Assembly: GCA_963971425.1 (NCBI GenBank)
Contig: OZ020524.1
Coordinates: 17,549,845-17,613,844, forward strand
DNA: 64,000 bases
Source of the DNA: Bryoerythrophyllum caledonicum
Taxonomy: Eukaryota > Streptophyta > Bryopsida > Pottiales > Pottiaceae
Direction of reading: 5' to 3'
Part shown: piece by piece, positions 1 to 11,727 of the stretch
Layout of the letters: each line of letters begins with the position of its first letter
Position numbering within the stretch: position 1 is the first letter of the stretch
Made by a program: the position numbers and the translations under genes
The notes under the pieces: generated by a model
The model's database searches: none
Told to the model about the DNA's origin: nothing
Seen by the model: the letters and a program-made list of their open reading frames with translations, nothing else

Positions 1-348
1 CTTGGCTTTCACTGAAACAGGAAGGATGAACATTAGGATGAATGTTTAACTGCGATGGTGGCCAAGCTTCACTATTATTTTCTCCCTGATGAAAGCAAAA
101 CATGAGGAGCGAAGGGGGCAGTCTTTACCAAGAGAGATCGAGCCCTGACAAGTTCAAGTCTTGAGCCATTTGAGTCTTGCTTTGGCCGGATAAACTCTCT
201 TGCGGAGGTAATAGCGAGTACCAGCACAAGCTTTGCAAGCCCTGCATGGTGATCATGATGACGAGAGAGTAAGTATCTTGAGAGAAGCAACAACACACAT
301 GGGCGAAGAAGCAACTGCGACACGCAACAAGAGTGGAAAGAAATGTAC

Positions 349-2300
349 CCTGCTGGAAGAGGCGTTATTTAGCGTCTCTGCGAGCTCATTTCTGGTATCA
401 AGATCCGGAATATCATTTAAGTATGATACTGCTTGTTGGACCATAGCCGCAATGGCCTGCCAAAAAGACGAACAGTCAGGAACAAGCGACCTCTGCTTCT
501 TTTGTAACACACATAAAAATGATTTCATTGCTTAGTGGAAGCTACTTCACATGCAAGTTTGTCATTTCATCGTCACTGCTGATTTGAGGTGGTTAATGCT
601 TGAAGACTCAGAAGACCCAAACAGATTCTGGAAAGGAGCGATATCATCCCTTGATCTTTGGTGAAGAAAAATCTGAGTCTTACCTGCTTTGGTTGATCTG
701 GACGCTGAGACAAAAACAGAATTTGTTTAATAAGCGTCTTCCAAGCCCGAGCGTCATAACAAAGCTGAATGATGGCGACTACAACTCTTTGGATCCTTGG
801 AGCGTCACTCGCTTCTTTTTCCAACTTCAGCAACTCCTCGATAGCTGCATCTAGTCTCTTTTCCTGCGCAATAATTTACAGAGCCGCTCAGATTTGTTCC
901 AGAATAGAGATCTCTACGATATGTAAAGCTGAAGTGCTGAGAAGAGACAGATCGAACCTTATCTTGCATTACATAAGTGCGCTACACACAAACAACCTCC
1001 GACCCGCTCCAAGTGAACAGAATCACTCATCCAAGACTCTCGGTCATCTTTTCATTAGCGATTGTGCATGTGCAACTACAGTTAAAGGTAGACTCATCAG
1101 TTGCGAGGTCAACTTCTTGGCGATCTTGACCACAAGCGGGAAGCGGAGCCAAGAAGGAAAAACCGTCAGGTCAAATGATAACCTGTTTCGCTACAACTGG
1201 AAAACCGGCTATGGACATGCAGAAACAGATTAAGCAGTAGAGAGAGATAGACACGCAAAACACGATGACTCCGAAAAAAATATAGCTGGAAACGCGTTGG
1301 AACACCACTACTTACTACACGGGAGAGCAACGGAATTCAGAGCAGCGCTTAAAAAACGCCTCCCCGCTGCAAAGATATCGGTGAGAGAACCAAGCCTACA
1401 ATATATGAGAACTCAAGCCTGCCATAGACGTCCGTGATACACGATTGCCGAGTCAATTTACTTTACGCAACTTACAAATGAAAGCAAAACGAAAACTACT
1501 TTCGTTAACAGGACTCTCGGAGGTGATTGTCGTCGCCTAACACAACACGCAACCTATCTTGATCCTCCAGATTACTCTTTAATTTTGTTCCAGTTCCCTT
1601 ACGAAGCAATAAGAGCCCCTACAACGGCGCAGCACTCCAAGAGACTCCAGAGCGTTACTTCTCATGAGATTCTAGGACCTCAAACTAGGCGAAAATCAGA
1701 AGCTGTGATCGTCCTCTCCACTCACTCAAGCTAGAACATTGACCGTAAGATCATACCGACCGAGCAAGCACACGATGTCCTCTACAACACCAGAACGCCT
1801 TCGCCGACTACTTCTGCTTCTGTCTTCCTCACGATCGCTTAAGCGTTTGAGACTTCCACTGCTCAAAGAATCCGCGGAGATTTCAACTTCTCTTTCAAAA
1901 CAAAAAAAAGGTGTGACGTTACACCCTCACACGTCTGGACTGGACGCTTTGAAGCACTCGTGAGATTTCTAGTCCAGAAACAGCGAGCGCTTGTCGCGTG
2001 CAGGCGGTTTCCAACCGTCCGAAGGCTTCTCCTTCCGACACCGATGGATCCCGAAGAGCGTCTTCTAATTACACTCATGCACTGTCTAAAGACGCGGACA
2101 ACTCCACTCTTCCTCGCGTCTCTCTCCGACGGAGACAAATAAACATCTAAACAACTCTCCGCCATAATCTTTGCGCGGAATGGCAGTAGGCTAACCTGAA
2201 GCGCAACGACGCGCTGCTCGCGAATAAGCTTCTCCAGCTTCTCGTCCTCCACTGCGCACTCCTTCACCATGTCCGCCTTATTATGTATCGCCATCGTCAT
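349..2300 (-). CDS. RPN5: 26S proteasome lid subunit RPN5-like, first three exons (partial, diverged)
   Basis: RPN5 (PSMD12) is a PCI-domain subunit of the 19S proteasome lid. Three exons join in frame: 2300(or 2294)-2196, 863-684 and 456-349, with GT-AG borders (CAG|GTTAGC, GCGCAG|GAAAAG, CAG|GTAAGA, GGCAG|GCCATT, AGG|GTACAT), all in phase 0. The joined protein starts MTMAIHNKADMVKE and contains AAIEELLKLEKE, IIQLCYDARAWKTL, AIAAMVQQAVSYLNDIPDL and TLNNAS, matching the N-terminal helices of plant RPN5. The first ATG of the exon is at 2300, with a second in-frame ATG at 2294. Oddities: the usually near-invariant LSKRRGQLKQ stretch reads LSQRPDQPKQ, and the expected next exon (IYVEIERARL-like) is not clearly present in 1-348; a weak VYPAKARL string near 180-135 ends in a stop. 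The rest may lie left of the window, or this may be a decaying partial duplicate. Family identity is well supported; functionality is not. Confidence 0.72.
864..2195 (-). other. Long first intron of the RPN5-like gene
   Basis: This 1332-bp gap lies between exon 1 and exon 2 with GT and AG ends. No convincing coding exon or known repeat was recognised in it. Such a long first intron is common in plant housekeeping genes. Confidence 0.55.
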
Positions 2301-2332
2301 CCTCCGCTGCTCGCTCTCCCTCACACGAAACC

Positions 2333-2340
2333 AAACCCTA
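2333..2340 (+). promoter_or_regulatory. Telo-box (AAACCCTA) in the RPN5-like 5' leader
   Basis: AAACCCTA lies about 35 bases upstream of the presumed ATG of the RPN5-like gene, in a CT-rich leader. Telo-boxes are known near transcription starts of plant translation and housekeeping genes. A single octamer can occur by chance, so the role is inferred. Confidence 0.3.
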
Positions 2341-4811
2341 CCTCTCCTCCCCCTCAGCAAGAAAACTCCATGGACTCATCCTCACCGGAAATCACAGCAA
2401 TCAACTTCATCACCACTCTCCAATTCCTCCAAACCCCTGCCAGACGCAAACTAAACTACCGAAAATTCCTCACACCCGCTGGTTGCGCAATTGCGGACAA
2501 ACACAAGCGCACGAGTGGGACCACAATTCATGCAGCCGGCAGGCGGGCACACAAAAACCAAAACACGAGACAGACACTCTCGCAGCAATTGCGGTGTGAA
2601 GGGATCGAGCGACCTCCGCTTTAATTATATGGCCGCGGAGGTCGGAGCTGCCTCGGCCTGTCTCTGCGAGAGAGAAAAAGATTATGATGCCGGAAAACAT
2701 AATTTTAAGGATAAAATACTTAATGAATTTTACCGAGACGAGAACGATGAGCTGCTTTCCAAGACTCTGTTTTCTCAGCCTACCAACCGAGGGCCACCGG
2801 GGAGCCACCGGGGCGACCGGGGCTTTGCCGGTGACCCCTCGCGACCCGGTGTGATCGGATTTCATTCCTCCGACGCCTTCTGGAGGATGGATGATTTTCA
2901 TTCATCCGTTTTCGTTGTTTTGCTCCTTTGAGGGGTGTGGGGTGACCTGCTTTATGCTTTTTCAAAGTGGTTTTACATGGGTTTTTTTTTTTTTTTTTTT
3001 TTTAATTTTAATATGTGAGTGTGAGAGCTTGAGATGCACGAATGGTGGTGGTGGTAGTGGTGGTGCATTGGCCCCGGCGTGGTGTGAGGTGGAGTGATTT
3101 TGCTTGGTTTAACCTATTGATGCCTATTAAGGTTTTTTTTTTGTGCTTTTGGGGTTATAACTTTCACCACGATTGCATGTTGTTGTCGTGTTACTCATGC
3201 TGCACTTTGAGCTCCAAGAGATCTTTTGAGCACATTTGTTCGATCTCTAATCGGTGCATACAATGATTTCCGTGAATGCGGGTCAGGATGAAATGTATCC
3301 AACGTGTAGATGATGTTTTGCATATTCTATTATCATCATAGATTCTCTTGGTGCCTCATGGTCCACTTAGGTGGTGAAGGGTTCAGCCCTACTCATACAA
3401 TGAATTTTATTTTTTTGGTTGTGGTGTTCGAATACTAGAAAAAGATGGTTGACAATAGTATGTTGAACATTACACTAAAAACAATGACTAATGGCATTCC
3501 CTAAAGGCTCTAAATTTTTCCTCCAGATGAACATCTTTTACCAACTTAAAAGTTACTACTCATATGTGAGAATACTACTCATACTGGAGAATAAGATCGG
3601 TAAAAAAATAATCCTTTCCAAGTAAACAGTCATGTTATTTTTAATTATTATTTACCATTGTTGATTTATCCATACCATCGTTTCTAATTGTGAAAATTAT
3701 GGTGTGTGGAGGGTTAGTCAATGCATTAGGAAGTGCAATTTAGCATCCATGGAGATTTCGAAGGTCACCTTGATTTTAGCAATTTGAAATCTTGGGCGGT
3801 GTGGGAATTCAATGGTGTGTGGATCAAAGCTTATGGTGGGCATGCAAAATATGCATTAGGGCGTGTTAATTTGCACATCTAGGGATGATTTGGATATGGG
3901 AAGGAGATTTTTCTCATGTTGGCTTGATTTTGGGGGCTTGAAATCTAGGATTACGTGGGAGTTATTTCCCTTGTGGCTTAGGTTTCGCCTATCACCTTGT
4001 GAATAAATTAATGGAGATGGATTTATAGCTTTCGGGAAGTCATGTGCATTTGACATGACCGGCCGCATCATGGCTTATTACCAAGGGTTTGAGGAAGTCG
4101 CCATGATGTGGCATGACTAATTTGACTCAGGAAGCTTCTCACATGCTCCATCAATGTTCTGTTTAGCCTCAGCTAGAGGGCTGGGGCAAATTTGAAAAGA
4201 TGGTGCCATGTTTGCTGTGTAACCATAATAATATATACCCAAAACATTATTCCTAAAAGGAGAATATCTTGTATGGGTCATGAAACAATACTAGAATATA
4301 TTATTTTTTGTGATGTTTTTTTTCTATTTCTGAGCTATTTGATGTCATTTTAGTATCATTCTTGCTATATAATAAATATAAAAATACTTAGAGGTGGATC
4401 ATAACTTCTCAAAAAGAATATATAAATTTGTCTCAAAAATGGCAACCCCACAATGGTGCTATGGTGTTGGAATGTACAATCCAAACTCTTTTATGCAATA
4501 GATTTGAAGCATATTCTCATGATTGTGAAATGAAGGAGGATCATAAACATTTTGGATTTGTTTAAATTGGTTTATTAATATTATTATGTGTTTTTAACGA
4601 AGATATGTGATAGTTGGTGATAATATAGAGGGTTTCAATGTGGTTTGGCTTGTTCTTTTTCTTGTCAAATCTATTGCATAGGAAAAATATTAATGTCACA
4701 TCTAATTAGAGAGTAGGTTTGAAAGCAACAATAGTGGAAAGATGGTTTTGAGCAACCAACAAGTGTGTTGATTGGTGGCAAGTTAGGCCCCACGCTTATC
4801 GTAAACTACAA
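2341..4811. other. Upstream and intergenic sequence without a recognised gene
   Basis: Bases 2341-2960 are GC-richer than what follows and probably contain the RPN5-like promoter. After a T-rich run near 2980-3010 and a GGT-rich microsatellite near 3041-3066, the DNA becomes AT-rich. Small open frames here have no recognisable domain. I see no RNA gene. Confidence 0.4.
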
Positions 4812-5015
4812 CTACACCAAACACTCACCGCCACCTCTCCATCAATCCACATTGGTTTTGTGTCAACAATTTTGAAACATCCCACACTATATTCTGAAGT
4901 ACATGATTTGATGTGGATTGAGAAACCAAGTGGACCACTGTAATTTGTGTTTAATGGAATCAGTGTAGGTAGTTCCAAATAGTATGACCCACAGTATGTG
5001 TAGTGTTTGGTGTAG
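4812..5015. mobile_element. MITE, family 2 (CTACACCAAACACT ends)
   Basis: A ~204-bp element has inverted ends CTACACCAAACACT and AGTGTTTGGTGTAG. Its interior (GGGATGTTTCAAAATTGT on the minus strand) recurs at 10794-11144. It has no coding capacity. The superfamily was not determined; the target duplication is not clear. Confidence 0.65.
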
Positions 5016-5639
5016 TTGTATTACTTGTAGGACCTCTTTATTTTACTGCAATTGATGTTCCGGAGGATGAGCCTTATTCTCTCTTTTATTGGCTTCCTCA
5101 TTTGGGGGTTGTAGAAGCTTTTTTTGGGATTTAAAAAAATTCTTTTGGAAAAACTTGGCACCCACCCAAAAAGAGACAATAGTGTCTTGTATTGTTTGAT
5201 TCCAAGCTGACATGTAAAGCAACGTTTGGAGATAGCGTCGCATGTTACCAGTGGCACATGATACCTGTCGATGCTCCGTTGAAGCAACCACAGCTTGCGC
5301 AGACGTGGTTTTGTCATCTCCTTCTTGGAACTGGCCTTGGGCACAACACGAACTTGTGGCAAGCTTATCATTGCACGTGTGCAACATAGTCATGTGAGCT
5401 TGGGCAACCCACCTTCCGCATTATGGTAGCACCCGGGTTATTGTAGCTTGAGCTGAAGTAAAACTAATTTCAATCATGAGGAGGAGTGTCAGAAGAGGAA
5501 TGAGTCCAAATTTATGATAGAAGAAAATTACAAACAGAAAATAATTGAAATTAGATAACAGAAAAGCCGTAGTGAAGATTACAGAAAATACTTTAAATAC
5601 AAAAAAATGCTTCAAATTTTAGCAAGACACACAGCTTTG
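5016..5639. other. No gene recognised
   Basis: Bases 5021-5393 give two overlapping open frames on the minus strand and one on the plus strand, none with a recognisable domain. The stretch to 5639 is AT-rich. No repeat boundary was found. Confidence 0.35.
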
Positions 5640-6298
5640 GATTGAAGATTCTTCAACTAACATCTTTCTTTTTTTTTTCTTTTTTTTTTTGGCACAAAAA
5701 CAAAACGAATTTTGAATTGCAAGGAACTCAACTAACATCTTTCATGTGCAGGTCATTTCAATATCCCAATCTTATCATGCTCAAATACGACATCATACAT
5801 GTAGAATTCATGACCATTTTGCAACCTCTCCAACCAATGCAATAGGTGCAATTGAATGATCTAAATTTGAAATGCCATTGGTGGCTAATGGATTGGGCTT
5901 GACACACATACAACCTTTTGTAAATGTTGTCTACATCGATTCTTACACCTTGTATGTAAAATACAAAGAAGACATCATATTGCAAACAAAATATGGGTTT
6001 TCAGACCTTAATCCTGAAAGGCTGATGAGCTTTTTTAGCTTGCGAGAATCTACAAGCGTTCTAGATTATGCAGAACAACATCTATGCAAAGAGTACATTT
6101 CACCAGAACCCACATTCACATAAATCATTGTCGCTCGCCGATGCTTGCACCGATTTTTGTGGCAATTGTCTCAACACATGCCCATCTTCCTTTACCTCTT
6201 TCTCATAGTTTAAGTCTTTCATGGAGGTGGCTTGTAGCAATTGCTATTGAGATTATTGTGCCGAAAGGACCCAAAACGGGTCTCTTGTCTTCAAAGGG
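5640..6298 (-). mobile_element. TTAA-flanked element, D/F type (diverged)
   Basis: The segment shares GGATTGAAGATTCTTCAACT and the ATACATGTAGAAT box with copies at 6365-6577, 15857-16260, 34590-34816 and 58320-58909. Its right end, read on the minus strand, is TTAACCCTTTGAAGACAAG followed by a small GACCCGTTTTGGGTC palindrome, like the element starting at 53731. TTAA occurs at 6299-6302 and again at 6307-6310. The left boundary is uncertain. Confidence 0.45.
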
Positions 6299-6364
6299 TT
6301 AAAGGGTTAAGAGATTACTCATAGTCACTTCTAGAAAGATGAGATGACCATTGACTACCCCTAA

Positions 6365-6577
6365 CCTTTAAAAGTCAAAAGGTGCCATTGGTGGCCACAA
6401 TATTCTACACGTATGGTGTTGTATTTGAACATGATATAGATGAGATATTGAAATGACCTTCAAATGACATATGTTAGTCGAAGATTCTTCAATCCAAAGG
6501 TGTAAGTCTAGCTAAACTTTAATACATTTTTTGTATTCTACAGAGTAAAATACGAGTTCCTGATTGATGTTTGAGGG
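6365..6577 (-). mobile_element. TTAA-flanked element, D type, short
   Basis: A ~213-bp unit ends in GAGGGTTAA (TTAA 6578-6581) on the right and CTAA then CCTTTAAAAG on the left, so one duplication has a substitution. The interior carries the D-type boxes CCAAAGGTGTA and ACACGTATGGTGTTG. It is non-coding. Confidence 0.55.
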
Positions 6578-6581
6578 TTAA

Positions 6582-7434
6582 TAACGGCAATTCACATGAG
6601 AGAGTGTGTAGTATGCAATTTATTCTCCCCCTCCATTTAGTAACTTACACGCCTAATTATTATTGTAACTCCAAATCCAACACATGACCATTTGTTCATG
6701 ATTATGCAATCCTGGGTAGATGCTCTTATTCCACCATTGCTCTCTTTCGCGGAAGTGGAATTCATAACTTCAGAAATGGAGGTGAAAAAGGGGTCTGCGA
6801 TGCACATGCCACTACTGTGCAGATGAATAATGGAACCTTGTGGGCATGGATGCTCACTGTACTGTGGTAGTTATCAAACAATCAGTGAAATGTGATTGCC
6901 TGACTCCTCATGCCCTTGCCAGACCTGCCTCTCCTGCCTCGCCCTCTAACTCTCTCCCACTTTTTAACCACGGTGAAAACCATGTGCCATTCGTGTCATT
7001 GGGCAAATGGGGACAAATCAAAAGAGAAAAAAAAAAACAAACAAAAAGAATAGTAAAACCCAAAGAAATAAACTTATATATAATAGGTTATGATAGTCAC
7101 TACAAACATCACTACAAACACCATAACAAACATCACTACAGTTCTCTTGTCAAACTTCAGCAGATGTTCTCACCGCACTCGTTGGAAGCACATGGATCCA
7201 AGGAACTGAACTAAGGCACCATTTCAAACACATATGAAGTATTGGTCCACCAAATTTGCAAATTATTTAAAAGTGATCACTTATGGACCTCTTGTCTTTA
7301 AAGGATTAAAATAGAAACCCTTTTTTATCGCTTTCCAAACTACTATGAAACTCTTGGTTTTTGCCAAATATTAGCACATTACGATAATTCTCAACTAGGA
7401 CACCATTTAGTGGACATTATAAACAACCCTTAGA
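6582..7434. other. No gene recognised
   Basis: AT-rich DNA holds a purine-rich tract near 7019-7060 and short ACAAACATCACTAC-like repeats near 7098-7140. The 124-residue open frame at 6840-7214 has low-complexity content and no recognised domain. Confidence 0.35.
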
Positions 7435-7642
7435 GGACCACGGTCAATCTTAGAGGAATCTCTATTCTATTGATAAAAAACTTCCAAGATGAACTTTTTG
7501 AGAATGTAACTATAGGATCTTCTTCCTAATCTTATAAGAGATGATGTGGTAAAAGAATCTATGAATTTTGACCGTACGGATTGAAACATCATTACAATGA
7601 AAATGAAAAAAATGTCTCCCAAAGGGACACTTGGTCCTTTAG
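7435..7642 (+). mobile_element. TTAA-family element, C type (~210 bp, degenerate ends)
   Basis: The unit begins CCCTTAGAGGACCA and ends ACTTGGTCCTTTAG, inverted ends of the TTAA family. It shares GAGAATGTAAC..AGGATCTTCTT with copies at 22068-22258, 22391-22606 (inverted) and 27779-27957. Flanks are ACAA and TTAT, so the duplication has decayed. Confidence 0.55.
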
Positions 7643-7714
7643 TTATTTTGCAAACAAGAGACAGTGGTTTGGGAATCATTGTCACATGCACGAGAATCAA
7701 AGCTACTTAGTGTG

Positions 7715-7932
7715 CACTAACAATCACATTTAGTGTATGTCACGCTAATTGGTTTATAGATGCTTTAACTTTTCACTTTTGGTGAATATTTTTACCGACA
7801 ATGTTTACAATCATCGGCCTCTTTGGGTAGCATAGATAGTTGTGCTCTTAGTAAAAATACTCATTAAAGGTAAAAAGTTATAGCATTTATAAATCAAATA
7901 GTGCGACATACACTAAATGTGATCTTTAGTGT
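7715..7932. mobile_element. MITE, family 1 (CACTAAA ends)
   Basis: Inverted ends with internal palindromes (CACTAACAATCACATTTAGTG and CACTAAATGTGATCTTTAGTG-like) enclose the family core GTGAATATTTTTACC...GTTGTGCTCTTAG. Same family as 9499-9722, 10057-10269, 29004-29225, 36459-36695 and 44605-46420. It is non-coding and about 218 bp. Confidence 0.65.
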
Positions 7933-8640
7933 TGTTGAAATGAGATAGGGAGAATCAAACACACATGAAGGAAGCACCAAATGATTTGTTCTTTTAATTA
8001 TCAGAAACTTAAAACTGGACGCCGGAACATTGTAGTAAAGACTGTAAATGATCGCTTATCGAAGGGAATGAATGGGTCCCCTGCCTGTACATCAAAGTTT
8101 CACATAATTGCAAATCACTGAAATAATAGTTGGAGGAGATCCTGCATAAACAAACCATAAAAAGGACTTCTTCGATGATAGGCGGGTATCAAAACAGCTC
8201 GTACTTCAACCCATGCAAAAGTTACAGACGTCAAATTTAGAGGGGGGAAATATAACATTATCCGCAATTGCATTTTAATTTTTAATCCAAGTAATTTTCA
8301 ATTGTGCGTCTGTACGTAGGGCAACTTGATGAGTTCTCTAACCAACTCTGCAGGGAACTTGGAAAGACATCATCATGTACATATGCGGACCCCTTTACAA
8401 CAACCCGCGTAAGTTGGGGCCTCCACCCTGACATACAAATCACCCTGTCTCCAAACAATTGGTTAAAAACAATTTTGTCAGAAAACCACAACGGAGATGA
8501 TTATCCTCGTCGTGAAAAAATGCCGTACAATCATCTCTTGGACAAGTTATAATAATTTAACTTACAACCTCTGTTAACTTATGACCTTTGCTTGTAACCT
8601 TTGCTTATAACATATGCTAACTTATAACATCTGCTTCTAA
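7933..8640. other. No gene recognised
   Basis: The stretch has no supported gene. Near 8540-8640 a degenerate series of AACTTATAACCT/ATGCT-like units gives a simple imperfect repeat that resumes after 9273, so the next element appears to have inserted into it. Confidence 0.4.
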
Positions 8641-9273
8641 GGGGCGGTTTACACTATAGACCAAGAGCCGTGACCAAGGAAAATGGATTAATTCCATGGT
8701 CACACTTCATGGTCACACTTCCATGGTCACACTTCATAAAAATGTCATTTTTAAAGCCCTTGGGCCTCTCACTAAGTGTAAACCGAACTTGGACCGGGAG
8801 GAATGACCATGTACTAAAAAGTGGGCATGCTGATTTTTTTTATGAATGCCTAAAAAGGGCAGTATTTCCTAAAATGACAAAGAAAATAAAACAAGCCAAA
8901 AAGACAAAAAGGGTGGCCGCCATTGTATCTACAGTAACGTTGGGGCCCCTTCCCAAAAAAACAAACCAAAACAAAAAAAAACAAAAAAACAAAATGATTA
9001 AAAAAATAATAAAACTGCATTTCAGGCCCATGGTCCCCTCGTTTCAGCAACAAGAGAACCCATTTAGCCTCTCTCGCCGCAAAATCCGGGGGACCATGCA
9101 ACATTATCCATTAGGCCTATTTTCTAGGCCTTTTGAGGACCTCAACTCCTTTGGTCACTTTTCTTTTTTCCTCCTAGTGTAAACCCAAGTCATCCCGGGA
9201 CGAGTTGATGGAGCCAATCACAGATTTAAGAGGGCCATGGGACGAGTTCTTGGTCCGTAGTGTAAACTGCCCC
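8641..9273. mobile_element. Non-autonomous DNA element with GGGGC(G/A)GTTTACACTA ends
   Basis: A 633-bp segment is bounded by inverted repeats beginning GGGGCGGTTTACACTA and GGGGCAGTTTACACTA, both followed by a GACCAAGA box. The interior includes short CACTTCATGGTCA repeats and A-rich runs, with no recognised protein. The same flanking simple repeat on both sides supports an insertion. CTTCT occurs close to both ends, but the exact target duplication is ambiguous; a hAT-like origin is only a guess. Confidence 0.6.
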
Positions 9274-9498
9274 TAACTTCTGCTAAGTTATATACTTTGT
9301 TGATATGCAACCTCTTTTAAGGAATAACCTTTACATAGTTATTACCTCTCTTGACGTGAAACTTTTGTTGAGTTTTAACCCATACTAATATTTTACCACC
9401 CCAATCTATTGGTGCCATATTTAGCTACAATTTGTTTTAGGAATGAGTGATAACAAAAACTTGTAATAGTTTTGGAGTTAGAACAAAATTTGAGGTGC

Positions 9499-9722
9499 AC
9501 TACACTGATTTTGATGTTTAGTGTCATGGGCAGTAATTGACTTGTAAATGCTGTAAGATTTTACTTTTGATGTAATTTTTTACTAAGAGCACAACAATCT
9601 ATACTACTCAAAGAGGGGGATCATAGTGGACATGGTCGGTAAAAATATTCATCAAGAGTAAAAACTTATAGCATTTACAAGTCATTTACTGCCCATGACA
9701 CTAAACATCAAAATCAATGTAG
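9499..9722. mobile_element. MITE, family 1
   Basis: Ends CTACACTGATTTTGATGTTTAG and the inverted match ending CAATGTAG enclose the family core (ACTTGTAAATGCTGTAAG and its inverted partner CTTATAGCATTTACAAGT). The whole unit is a near palindrome of about 224 bp and non-coding. Confidence 0.7.
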
Positions 9723-10056
9723 ATATGATAATGAAGTGAACCACAATTAGTATAAGTGCAAATCCCATGACAATATTTGCATTAAATCTGAGTTTGATAC
9801 TCACTTTGATTGAGAATTAGGTGCCCATTGGACTCGTGAATTTACAACACGTCTAGTTTTCAAGAATCTAATGGGCCTATAATTATGGGACAAAGGGAGT
9901 ATTAGATACTATGATATGTATAGTAAATATTGCCTTTAGAAAAAATATACAAACCTTCATCTACTAGTGGTAGAAAGATGGTTTGGGGGGACAAATTCAT
10001 ACATTAAGTAGTGGTAATTTGTACCAAATTTTGTATTCTTGTTGACCATCTTTCAA

Positions 10057-10269
10057 CTACACTAAATATCACTTTTAGTGTAGCGCCAAATAAATGACTT
10101 GTAAATGCTATAAGTTTTTACTTTAAGTGAATATTTTTACCAACTATGTTCATAATGATCCTTTTATTTGAATACTTTAGAGAGTTGTGCTCCTGGCATC
10201 AAGAGTAAAAACTTATTGCATTTACAAGTCATTTACTGGGCACTACACTAAAAGTGATATTTAGTGTAG
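10057..10269. mobile_element. MITE, family 1
   Basis: Begins CTACACTAAATATCACTTTT and ends with the inverse of that sequence; each end is itself a small palindrome. The 213-bp interior is nearly identical to the copy at 29004-29225, suggesting relatively recent mobility of the family. Confidence 0.75.
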
Positions 10270-10793
10270 TTAAATGAATTATTCTTGAAGTAGCTCGGAG
10301 TTTGGTTGTGATTTTGATTCTACATTCATAAGGCTTGATGGCTCCCATATGCTAATATTACATTTTAAGAAATTTGCTTAGCTTTTAATGGACCCTTCAA
10401 CAATAAATTTATCCAGTAGCATTAATTCATAATCAAGCTTGTAGTTTTTTACTAGGGATACATCCTTAAAGTGGTCATTAAACTGGCTTCCTACCTTTTG
10501 CTCAATTTGACTTGCTTATTGAGGCTACTTCGTTTGTAAATGATGTAGAGTCTTTAGTGTATAAAAATGATCTTTAAGTTGTATTCTATATTCTCCATGA
10601 GTTTGAAAACTACATGAACAAAGGAGAAAGAGAATTTGTTTCATGTGTAGATGATCTTACAAATTATATGCAGATGTTCCCACATTTTAAATTCTCTCTT
10701 CTTTGGAAATTCAAGATGTAATAACATCTCCACATTACTACACCAATTTTTAACCTACTTTACAAATAAAAATCTCCGCATCACTACACCAAA
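10270..10793. other. No gene recognised
   Basis: AT-rich sequence. The small open frame at 10651-10839 runs into the next MITE and has no domain. Confidence 0.35.
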
Positions 10794-11144
10794 CACTACA
10801 TATAGTGCGGACCAGACCATTTTGAAATACCCACTCTAATTCCAGCACACGCAAATTATAGTGATCCACCTTAATTCTCAATCTACATCAAATCATATTC
10901 CTCATAAAATAGTGTGGGATGTTTCAAAATTGTCGATACAAAATTAATGTGGATTATGGAGAGGTGGCGGCGAGGAGGAGTGGAAGATATTTGGTAGTGA
11001 GTAGCGGTGTGGTGGCAAAGACTAGCATGACACATGTTGAAATGTGTCCACTTCAATTGTGTTCCTAAACCAAATTGATGTGGTCCACATCATTTTTCAC
11101 CCACATAACCCATGAATGCACACTATATTCAGTGTTTGGTGTAG
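10794..11144. mobile_element. MITE, family 2, long copy (~351 bp)
   Basis: Bounded by CTACACCAAACACTACATAT and its inverse ending GTGTTTGGTGTAG. It shares the GTGTGGGATGTTTCAAAATT box with 4812-5015 but has an extra GC-richer segment near 10960-11030. Confidence 0.65.
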
Positions 11145-11400
11145 TAGAAAGATGGTTTGAGATGACCAATGAGCGCACCAACTAGTGGTAGTTTACACTA
11201 AGTATGGGGTCTAATTTTTTTTAATATTGGAAGGATGAAATGAGATAACCATGGAGTATAGCACCTAATGGCAACCTATATCAAAGCTACCCAATCTTGA
11301 TACACTCGTCGGCCGTCTCATACCATCACTCTAATAGTGACTAGTCAATATGTATATGTCATTGGTCATTCCGTACCATCTTTCCACTACACTAACCATC

Positions 11401-11727
11401 CTAGAAGAAGAAGAACTCCGATCTCCAGATCTCGAGGATAAACACTTTTCTACACTCAGTGCTTCCCTACACTAATTGCCTTAGAGACAACCAACATGTC
11501 ATCTCCTTTTCTACACTAAGTGCTTCCCTACACTAATTGCATTAGAGACAACCGACATGTCATCTCCCCCAAGGGCTTTGTGGGTCCTCACACAACGAGG
11601 CCTTGGGACCCCCCACAATAATTGGGTGGACTATGATGGTAGGCACCACGCCGGCAATAGGACTTGAACTCACAACCACCTCACTGGTGTGCCATGACCC
11701 AAACCACTACACCAAGGTCGTGGTGCT
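11401..11727 (-). mobile_element. tRNA-derived SINE with 9-bp target-site duplication
   Basis: The 327-bp element is flanked by CTAACCATC at 11392-11400 and 11728-11736. On the minus strand it begins AGCACCACGACC and shows an RNA polymerase III A-box-like TGGTGTAGTGG (11714-11704) and a B box GTTCAAGTC (11669-11661), about 40 bases apart. The 3' part contains a tandem duplicated segment and ends in a GATCTGGAGATC palindrome followed by TTCTTCTTCTTCTAG. Similar 3' ends recur at 14231-15454, 33557-33630, 35151-35225 and 55778-55834, each with its own duplication. This is the only copy with both promoter boxes. Confidence 0.85.
11446..11567. repeat. 61-bp tandem duplication inside the SINE
   Basis: Two adjacent 61-bp units (11446-11506 and 11507-11567) begin TTTTCTACACT and end CATGTCATCTCC, with few differences. 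The interrupted SINE copy near 14231-15454 appears to have only part of this unit, so the duplication may be copy-specific. Confidence 0.8.

Noticed and set aside
135-180. Fourth RPN5 exon (VYPAKARL-like)
   Set aside because: The similarity to IYVEIERARL is short, needs a two-residue gap and runs into a TGA; too weak to annotate as an exon.
2332-2340. Interstitial telomere repeat
   Set aside because: Only one AAACCCTA-type unit is present; it fits a promoter telo-box better than a telomere array.
2491-2931. 146-codon plus-strand frame upstream of the RPN5-like gene
   Set aside because: It is antisense to another frame of similar length in GC-rich promoter DNA, with no recognisable domain or splice support.
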